Shown here one piece after another: positions 56,680-64,000 of a DNA stretch of 64,000 nucleotides. The translations under genes were made by a program, and so were the position numbers. The notes beneath the pieces were generated by a model. It made no database searches. It saw only the letters and a program-made list of their open reading frames with translations, and was not told the origin of the DNA. Positions within the stretch are counted from its first letter, which is position 1, and each line of letters starts with the position of its first letter. Source of the stretch: Endomychus coccineus (Eukaryota > Arthropoda > Insecta > Coleoptera > Endomychidae); NCBI GenBank assembly GCA_958510875.1, contig OY294070.1:114928703-114992702 (forward strand), written 5' to 3'.

Positions 56680-56960
56680 CATCACAAGTCCATGCAAACA
56701 TATACTACCTACACAACACTCATTTACGCCTGCTCATTTACGCCTGCAATCACAAAATTAGAAGCATATATCTCTATGATACATTGATTAGTTAATGATC
56801 AATTAGGTAAAGTTAATTTCCATTCAGAACTAAACAGAATCATAGGCATTGCTAAAAAATAACGGTTATGATGTCAATATAATAGATAAAATACCCCAAA
56901 GTAAACTCGAAAAAAAAGTCCTAAATGATACACAAAATACTCTATGCAGACTTAAAATGA
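56680..56960 (+). mobile_element. Penelope-like RT C-terminal fragment
   Basis: Matches 36,380-36,560 on the + strand (GCAATCACA, GATACATtGATTAGTTAA, AACAGAATCATAG). Contains a 21-bp local duplication (CTCATTTACGCCTG twice). The neighbouring PLE pieces on the - strand give the same head-to-head layout as at 36 kb. Confidence 0.6.
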
Positions 56961-57004
56961 ATCGGAATTTCCTAATTCTTCTGTAAAATCTACAGCATTA
57001 TGTG

Positions 57005-58600
57005 TCCATTCATTGGTATTGGTATTGGTTGAGATGGTAGCGGGCTCAATAGAAAGTTTAGTGCACTCAACCAAAGATCCTTGTACACTATGCCCTACTA
57101 CTTTTTTCAGGGGGTATTTCGATACCCTGCTGCTAGACAGGATCCTGAGATCTGTTTTGCGCTTGGATCCTTCATGTCATCGGATGTGATCCTCCCCGGA
57201 CCCAGTTAGGTGAACCTGGTTCGAATGAGCACATTTACAAAGAAAGTGGGTTGACGACTCCACTTTGTTCCCCTCGCATCCCATACAGGAGGGAGTGTCG
57301 CTTTTCCCTACTGAATGTTCAAATTTCATCAGATTTTCGTGATCTGTAAAGATCTCGGAGACCATCCTGATGCTTTGCTTACTCAGCCAGAGTATCTCGC
57401 TTGCCCTTAGGTCTACCCAAGCCAAGCAGGACTTTGGCATTCGTCAATGCTTCTGTGATCGGTGGTCCTTTGCACTTTACTGAACTTAGAGCTCGAGGGC
57501 GTAATGACTCAATGTCTTACTCCACACAATCACAATACTTATAACAAAGTTAATAATAATGATAATGGTACAATCAATCCATAATCTATAATAATCCTAA
57601 TCCTAATGAATCCGTTCTAATAATAATCCTAGTATATATATCAGTCCTTCAATATCTACCTTGGCTACAAGGTTCACACGCTCGTGATGTCAGGGTCCCT
57701 TGTTGTACAGCTTATACTGAACAATATGTTTTTATTATAACAAGATAATCATAACACTCAAAATATTGTTTGTGTATTCCTTATGCGTTTACAAACACAT
57801 GGATTATATGTATTTATTAATAGAAATAAGGTTGTATCCGCTAATTGAGGGATTTTAGGTAATCTCGTATAGGGATGAAATATTCCTATACTACACTTCT
57901 CCATGCTCTGGCATAATGATCTCTCAGATGATGCAACAAAGATCTGAATACCCCTTTGTCTTTGGCCCGGAATCCATATCAGATCGAGCCTGTCTCCAAC
58001 GGCTAGCCTGTATAGGATCTCCTTGGTATTCCTGATACGTCTGGATGGCACAGTCAAGCTTTTCAGTATGTTGTGTGCCACTTGACTGTCCGAACAGATC
58101 CAGATGGTCTCATTGATCTTACCATAGCCCAGTAGCTGATCCGCATCTGTAAATGGCAATGATCTCGGCTTGCCGACTGTGTTGAGATACCCCATTCGCA
58201 CGGAGTACCCTTCAATATATCTGGGATCGCAAAAGTCTGCTTTGAATCTTCTGTTTGTTCTAGACCCATCCGTATATCAAATAGTTCCGTGCTTTGGCAG
58301 GTGGGCATCCTCACATTCCTCCATCGATAGGATGACAACCCTGAAATGCTACTCCGAAAACACAACAGGGCTTTGATTCTGTCCTGCGCTTCTAATTGCA
58401 GCCTTTCAGGCAAAGCGCTCAATGCTGCGGTTGGTGTACTCTTCCTAGTGGATGTAATGGTTCTGAGGAAGAGTCCCTGTATTATGTCCAGAAGTTTCTG
58501 GAATGTAACCAGTTCGGTTCTCTCCCACAATACGAGAACTGCATGACTGAATCTTGGGATAAAAATAGCTGTGTAGATCCACATCAGCTGCTTAGGCCTC
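57005..58600 (-). mobile_element. RNase H-bearing non-LTR element (I/R1/LOA-like), broken
   Basis: On the - strand: LRPKQLMWIYTAIFIPRFSH and FQKLLDIIQGLFLRTITSTR plus KSTPTAALSALPERL (RT-RNase H connection, 58,400-58,600). RNase H follows, with TDGSRTNRRF (about 58,270), YSVRMGYLNT, KINETIWICSDSQVAHNIL (58,060-58,110) and LDLIWIPGQRQRG. About 370 bp of unrelated sequence (57,490-57,860) interrupt it. Then SKQSIRMVSEIFTDHENLMK and a CMGC...THFLCKC cysteine motif (57,177-57,440). A CCAATACCAATACCAATG tail at 57,008-57,030 marks the 3' end. Confidence 0.82.
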
Positions 58601-58604
58601 AAAT

Positions 58605-58830
58605 CCTACTCCATGTCAATTGTTCTATTACACTGCCAAAAGTTTATCACAGCATTTTGGCATCTAGTCTCCAGTTGTTTGAAAGATTGTGTTGAGATCC
58701 CCCATTCGCACGGAATACCCATCAATATATCGAGGACCGCTGAAGCCTTGTCCGACTCTTGAGTTTGCTCTAGACCCATCCGTATACCGAACCCTTCCCA
58801 CGTTAACATCATTATAATCATCAGAATCGG
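58605..58830 (-). mobile_element. Second partial copy of the same element, fused out of order
   Basis: 58,690-58,800 duplicates 58,170-58,285: TDGSRANSRVGQGF and YIDGYSVRMGDLNT are an RNase H start. It then runs straight into QNAVINFWQCNRTIDME (58,610-58,670), a segment that normally lies before RNase H and leads into the 58,600 RT-connection block. So RNase H start is followed by RT thumb, reversed from the normal order: two copies have been joined. Confidence 0.7.
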
Positions 58831-58839
58831 AAGAATTTA

Positions 58840-59925
58840 GGTAAAATAATAATTTCTCAGATAATGCAACATAAATTGTAAGTTAAGAACGCCCCAAAAA
58901 TCAAAACCTCTCCATGTTCATTATGAAATTGGTTGCGTATTTAACCAAATCCAACATCAACGAGTGAGGGAATTCACGTTATCAATTGATCACAATTTTT
59001 TGTTATGTTGATAAGAATAACATTCCCATGTAATGAACCAATATTTTGTATAATTGCAGATTCCGATCTTCCACAATTGAATCTCCTATATTAGGTGAGT
59101 ATATATTTATAACATTTGAATGAATCATTTCATTTTAGCATATCATAAAGTGTTGAGATACGTATTAAATATACGTTGAATTAATAAATACCAATTAATA
59201 CTGACGGACCAATTAATTAGTACGAGCTAATTCGTAATTCATGTGTCATTATAAAATAATTTATATAAAATATTCAACATGTTGCGTTGGAAATTTCACA
59301 GTAGATAATTTGAATGTCAAGATTCATTTCCTGAAGCATCAAATAAATAGCATCCTTATGGTTTCTGGCTGTATCAGACTTTTATTTTCCAAAACGAATC
59401 TGGTATCGTACATGACTTCTGAGTGAGGTTCAGCTTCTACGATGAATAATAAAATGTATCAATAAAATTGGAATCTGTAAAATAGGTGCACGACCTCAAA
59501 CAAGGAAGATTGTTCGCCGAAATATTTATGCTCAGTCCTTAAGCGAGTCACTTATCATCGATTCGAACTAACATCATCAATAAATTATTTACTGGTGATT
59601 TTATTTAGGAATGTGAGGCATTTACATGGAGGTCGATCTTTCAAATACAACCAACCAACCGCCTAGGGTCTTGGCTATTTGTTGTACACAGTTTTATTAT
59701 GCATTACGCTACAGTTGAATTGAGGACAGATTAAGATACAGAAAAAATTGAGAGTGCACGTTCAGTAACAAAAGCTCAGTAAGAAAGTAAGAATATTTTG
59801 CCGCATATTGAGTTCATTGCAATTTCAATCAACCAAAGTCAATTTGTTTTGAACCTAATAATCTTTATTTGTCATCACATAATCAACTTCAACAATATAT
59901 GAATAGTAGGCAGTCACTAAGCTAA
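58840..59925. other. Intergenic, nothing recognised
   Basis: AT-rich, no gene or repeat noticed. Confidence 0.5.
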
Positions 59926-59929
59926 TCTG

Positions 59930-60180
59930 GCCATAAGAGGTTTTCCTCTTTGTATGTACCCCTTACTCCTTGCAACTTGAGACGGAACATCGCATTTCGA
60001 CAACCCATTCATCTCAGTCTCCCGACTGTGGAACTCTCTTCAATAAGAGATCTTCCCCAATGCTTCCAATCTCCAACTCTCCAATTCTAGTGTAAATAAG
60101 CTTCTACTCATCTCCACTTAGACATGAATGGTACTCTGGTGTACTCAGGCTGTGCATTCGTGATATATTCCAAAATAAAA
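59930..60180 (+). mobile_element. Possible non-LTR RT 3' end
   Basis: Frames contain a LSLPTVELSSIRDLPQ-like piece after QPIH, resembling the FFPRTVxLWNSLP end block of CR1/Jockey-type proteins. Weak and frameshifted. Confidence 0.4.
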
Positions 60181-60239
60181 ATTCAGTGCACGCAAATGGT
60201 TCCAATCAAAAAGCACTCAATATAGACTAGAAAATTCAC

Positions 60240-60830
60240 AAGGAATTTTGGTTTTCTATTCGCTTCCAAGAACACCCTCTCATGGTAAGGTTATGTGAGG
60301 TTCGTTGCGTGAACTGCTCCACAGAAACTTGGTTTTCTATTCCGTGCCAAAATTCACTTTACACACCTGTCCAGCATTAATATTCGAACGTTAAGATTTC
60401 AGCTCTCAAACATACACTAACGATCTCAGATTGTATTCAGAAGAGAGCTATTCGTCTCGTTAGTGATGCCAGACTTAGGAATTCATTGACCTGTATAGAA
60501 CATCATAGAGGTGCTCGCTCTATCAGGATCGGTACTCATCGGGAATATCGTCTGTTATTTCACCAGAAGCAATTCCAGGTAGGCAAAAGCTCAGGCTGGC
60601 GACTCGTCCATTATCAGCGTCATGACCTGCAGAACTCCTTACTAACAGACTTCATTTTGCTATCAAACGGCAAAGTTGCTTAAATCTTTATGTAGTGACG
60701 TCTTTCCTGATACCTTGAACCCCCAAGTTGTCAAAAAAATGCCAATGCCTATCTTCCCTCTCAAGATTCTACGAATATAATAAGTTCTCCTATCGTGCAG
60801 TCGAATGAAAAAAAAAAACAGATTATTGTG
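60240..60830 (+). mobile_element. Jockey-type 3' region fragment
   Basis: Contains a LGFLFRAK-like block (60,325), IQKRAIRLV in shifted frame (60,436-60,465), LTCIEHHRGARSI (60,488) and the terminal LQNSLLTDFILLSNGKVA (60,628-60,683), then TTCTCCTATCGTGCAGTCGAATG. Same family as 9.4-11.4 kb, more diverged. It forms the left part of the duplicated segment. Confidence 0.65.
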
Positions 60831-61305
60831 TATTAACAAGACTTGAAACACATGCGCATTTCACGCGTTTCAACACCAAACATTTTTATGAACAATATGC
60901 AGCAGTCAATCCATAGTGAATGAAGGTTCAATCCATAGGCCTTCAATTAATAAAATGATATTTTCACAGACGTAATGTGCACAGAACTGCGCAGTTGCAT
61001 ACTGTACAGGTTGTACGTTACGGGTCGATAAGCACACTATCAATGTTTTGCCACACGTCAAAAAAATGCTTGTATTTCAAATTGAAAAAAGCGTTTTACC
61101 AGTGAAATTCGAAGTTTCGTCAGCACCTCAGCTCCCGAGGGCTCAACCATTAGGCCAATAGACCTGCCAGATAAATATGCTTATGTTGTAGGTGTTGAGC
61201 GGTAGGTGGAGATCGTTGAAATTTAACAAGCGACAGGTCAATAAACAAACATAGGACTGCGTCACGACAACTGCCTTCGCAAAAATACTATCGATGTGAT
61301 AAATT
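60571..61305. repeat. Segmental duplication, copy A (partner 62,850-63,970)
   Basis: Direct, diverged match to 62,850-63,180 plus 63,700-63,970: ATTCCAGGTAGGCAAAAGCTC, GACTTGAAACACATGCG, GCGTTTCAACACCAAACATTT, CATAGTGTACAG-like words, TTTCAAATTGAAAAAA, GGGCTCAACCATTA and TCGACATGATAAATT. Copy B holds about 520 bp of extra sequence, including the 63.5 kb microsatellite. Confidence 0.82.
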
Positions 61306-61309
61306 TGGT

Positions 61310-62220
61310 AGTCACGTTAAATCACCGTAAAGAAAACACCGCTACAATTGATCAGATTATTAAAATTAATTCAGTAACTGAAGCTGGTTCAAATTTTTCA
61401 CACATTGTTCGATCAATTTATTATATATTATGGTGAATCCTATCCATGAAAACAATTAAAAGGGGATATGCCTACAATAATTTTAGTGTAATTAAGTTTT
61501 TTCTGGAGCAAATGATCTGCATTTTGGTTAATCAGTACGATGAGCACTTCAAAACACCAAAGTGATTAGGAGATGAAATAGTTTCACTAATCCCAACAGC
61601 CACGTTTGTTGGTCAACGGTAACTTGATGATGCTGACGAGATTATTTGTGGCAACTCCTCCAGTTCCTATGACAGCGAATTAAAACAAAATTCCCTGATC
61701 CTGAAAATTTAAGAACCAAGGTCTTCAAATCAGCAATAATGCATCGCATAATCTAACATGTGGTAATAGAGTATGTACTTGAAGAATGCACGTCGTCCTC
61801 AATGCATCAAATGCTCATCTTGACAGGAAAGAGTAACTACAAGGGAACGAACTTAACCTAATATGTAACGCTTTCTATTACACAAACACTTTCAAAACGA
61901 AGATTAGAGAGGATTCGTGTACAAATAGGGATTAGGTAACGTCAGTTCTTGCGAAACTTTGTATTGATTCTGTTGGCTTATATTGGTGTGAATGATCATT
62001 AAAGTCACTTCTCAATGCTGGTTACACATTAGATGATTCCAAAGTCTAGAACTTGAAGTGCTGTTCAGTTTACCTATTGATATATGCGATTATTATTAAA
62101 ATTCGCCTCAGATCATTGACGTTCACACGGGATTCGATGAAGCTCATTTTTTTTGGTTCTCCAACTTAAAAACTGGCAACACCTCTATTGCGTCTAGACA
62201 GCTGTTCAGTATCAGTAGAA
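61310..62220. other. Intergenic, nothing recognised
   Basis: No gene or repeat noticed. Confidence 0.45.
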
Positions 62221-62225
62221 GGGGG

Positions 62226-62560
62226 TAAATCTGAAGTCACTAATGAACCATCTCTGGCAATGGTACCACCTTCTGAAATATTAGGAGAACCTAGAATAAC
62301 GCACTGAGAATGTTATCCACAATGGTACGCATGAAGATTCAAAGAATCAACGGGGAAACAGTTGGGGATACAACATCCAGGTGACCGCATCGGAAACAAA
62401 ACAGTACAAAGTGAAGTACGAATTTCGTGTTAGAATTAATAAACGAAGTTTTGGTTCTCCAGATTGAACAACAGATGGTGTTGGAACATGTAGGTTCTCC
62501 AAACACTCCTGAAGGTGGTACTGATGTCATTGCCGGAGATGGTCGATCAGTGACTTCACA
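62226..62560. repeat. Inverted repeat, ~70-bp arms
   Basis: 62,226-62,297 is the inverse of 62,489-62,560 (TCTCC-AA-A--TTC-GAAGGTGGTAC, CATTGCCgGAGATGGT, TCAGTGACTTCA). The right arm is also part of the repeat shared with 51.66-51.80 kb, so one module is present three times. Confidence 0.75.
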
Positions 62561-62680
62561 TTTTCCTCCTCCCACTGATGAGCTCATAAGAAGAGCGGAA
62601 CAGCTACCTGGAACTAATAGACGTGGTGTCAATGTTCAACCTTTGTCTATTGATGCTTACACGAAATGTGTTTGTATTTC
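62440..62680 (+). repeat. Repeat module with open frame, shared with 51.7 kb
   Basis: The forward frame from 62,427 gives MVLEHVGSPNTPEGG and HFPPPTDELIRRAEQLPGTN. The middle matches 51,655-51,800. The word CAGATGGTGTTGGAACAT at 62,469 recurs at about 62,818, just before copy B of the segmental duplication. Function unknown. Confidence 0.55.
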
Positions 62681-62825
62681 ACTTTGCATTGTTTCAGGGC
62701 CTTCACGTGGAGGTTGTATTTCTTACAATTTTCCCTTCGATTCTTCAAATGGCGAGAACTGTATTATCAATACTTGGCATTGTGAATAACATTCTCCATG
62801 GAACATCTACTTACCGGCAAATGGT

Positions 62826-63130
62826 GTTGGAACATCTAGGTTATCCAAACATTCCAGGTAGGCACAAGCTCAGGTTGGCCAACCTTCTATTGTCAGTGTC
62901 AGGACCTGCAGAACTCCCTTCTTCATTCTGCTATCAAACGGCGAAGTTGTATAATTTTTTGTGTATTGAGGTCTTTCCTGATAACCCCCAAGCTGTCAAG
63001 ATAAATTCCAATGCCTTTCTTCTCTCTCATGATTCCATCACTGGCTCACACAAGTTCTATGAACATTATAGGTTCTCCTATCATGCAGTCAAATGCTAAA
63101 GAAACAGGTCACTGTGTATCAACAAGACTT
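62826..63130 (+). mobile_element. Jockey-type 3' end fragment in copy B
   Basis: Frame 62,840-63,099 reads GRHKLRLANLLLSVSGPAEL, SFCYQTAKLYNFL, IEVFPDNPQAVKINSNAFLL, HDSITGSHKFYEHYRFSYHA, the C-terminal end of the local Jockey-type protein. Partner of 60,571-60,830. Confidence 0.65.
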
Positions 63131-63970
63131 GAAACACATGCGTATTGAACGCGTTTCAACACCAAACATTTCCCAAGAACAATACATATGGCGAATAATA
63201 AAATAATAATGATAATATCGTTTATTCATATGGGTACTTTCACAATCTTGGTTACAATAATCGGAGTGTATACTCAAATAAACGAAGAATGCTTTCTGAA
63301 GTCGAAGCTTGTACGTGAGAACAAACATAAATACAATATATTAAAATGATCGAATGAATGAATAATATCAATACTGAATCAGTAGTCTATAATAAATATG
63401 TAAATATATAAATATATAAGCGCTATGAAATTCGAGGGGATAAATAATCTACCTTAATGATCTACACATAAATTATTGGATTTAGAAATCGATAAGCTTA
63501 CGTGAATTACAGCTATATGATTTCTTTGTAATACATCGAAACACAAACATACATATTCATACATATACAAATACACACAAACATACATATATACACACCT
63601 AAACATGCATATACATGCATATATACACATGTATATATATACATATACACTCATACACATACACATATACACATACATATAAATATAATATTTTTAATCA
63701 TTATTAACTGAAGGTGCATAGTGTACAGTTTGACGTCACGAGTCGAAAAGCAATATCTCTGTTTTACCGGATCTCAAAAAAAATTTATTTCAAATTGAAA
63801 AAACCGTTTCATCAATGATATTTGAAGTTGCGTCAACGCCTTAATTCTCGGGGGGCTCAACCATTAAGCCAATGAAGCTGAGACATAACTATCCTAATGT
63901 TGAATGTGTTGAGTGTTAGGTGCTGCATTACTACAACTGTCCTCGAAAATACTGTCGACATGATAAATTA
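62850..63970. repeat. Segmental duplication, copy B
   Basis: See copy A at 60,571-61,305. The homologous parts are 62,850-63,180 and 63,700-63,970; the intervening 520 bp are specific to this copy. Confidence 0.82.
63535..63690. repeat. Alternating purine-pyrimidine microsatellite (CATACA/TATACA)
   Basis: Imperfect runs of ACATACATATAC and ACACATATAC units, about 150 bp. A - strand reading frame through it is only the translated repeat (MYVYMCMCM...) and is not a gene. Confidence 0.9.
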
Positions 63971-64000
63971 CATTGTTCATGGAACATCAGCTTACCGACA

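Noticed and set aside
58170..58695. Forward open frames of 66-99 codons
   Set aside because: Antisense shadows of the RNase H-bearing element.
1..64000. CRISPR arrays, bacterial operons, phage genes
   Set aside because: No regularly spaced short repeats with unique spacers and no prokaryotic gene organisation; the content is eukaryotic.

Overview
Organism and character. This is AT-rich eukaryotic intergenic DNA, most likely from an insect. The evidence is the DNA transposon families (DUF4817-type and Mos1-type mariners, hAT, a THAP-bearing P-like element), the CR1/Jockey-type non-LTR retrotransposons, Penelope-like elements (PLEs), a gypsy pol fragment and 46-57 bp GT-AG introns. A beetle would fit, but the sequence does not prove it. 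I see no intact host gene, rRNA, confident tRNA or CRISPR array. Almost every recognisable reading frame is a decayed transposable-element protein. Layout. 1-12 kb holds an LTR-like repeat, a satellite-like repeat, several non-LTR reverse transcriptase (RT) remnants, a gypsy RNase H/integrase fragment at 5.9-6.6 kb and a 2 kb Jockey-type element (endonuclease plus RT) at 9.4-11.4 kb. 12-18.3 kb holds an inverted pair of hammerhead-like repeats, a hAT element with 8-bp target duplication (13,648-15,501) and a DUF4817 mariner with clear terminal inverted repeats (TIRs, 16,781-18,266). 19.8-30 kb holds PLE, RNase H and RT fragments, a 995-bp foldback and a mariner tail. 30.3-36.6 kb holds a 2.2 kb mariner whose arms are more than 500 bp long, inserted in a repeat with an unoccupied relative nearby, then a tandem duplication, a second hAT type and an inverted PLE pair. 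39.3-45.1 kb holds a Mos1-type mariner and the P-like element (42,753-45,073). 45-64 kb holds more Jockey-type, PLE and RNase H-bearing fragments, a ~141-bp satellite and a diverged segmental duplication at the right edge. Most interesting content. (1) The P-like element has 8-bp target duplications, a broken THAP domain on the + strand and a multi-exon Myb/SANT (zeste-like) gene on the - strand. (2) Several hammerhead-ribozyme-like motifs of the minimal type-I kind are dispersed and often arranged as inverted pairs, near Penelope-like sequence. (3) A duplicated repeat serves as reciprocal filled and empty site for the hAT and the Mos1-type mariner. How the parts relate. Nothing here reads as a cooperating host pathway; the window is a record of nested insertions. 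Boundaries of decayed fragments are approximate (tens of bases). Family names below superfamily level are inferred from protein motifs read by eye.
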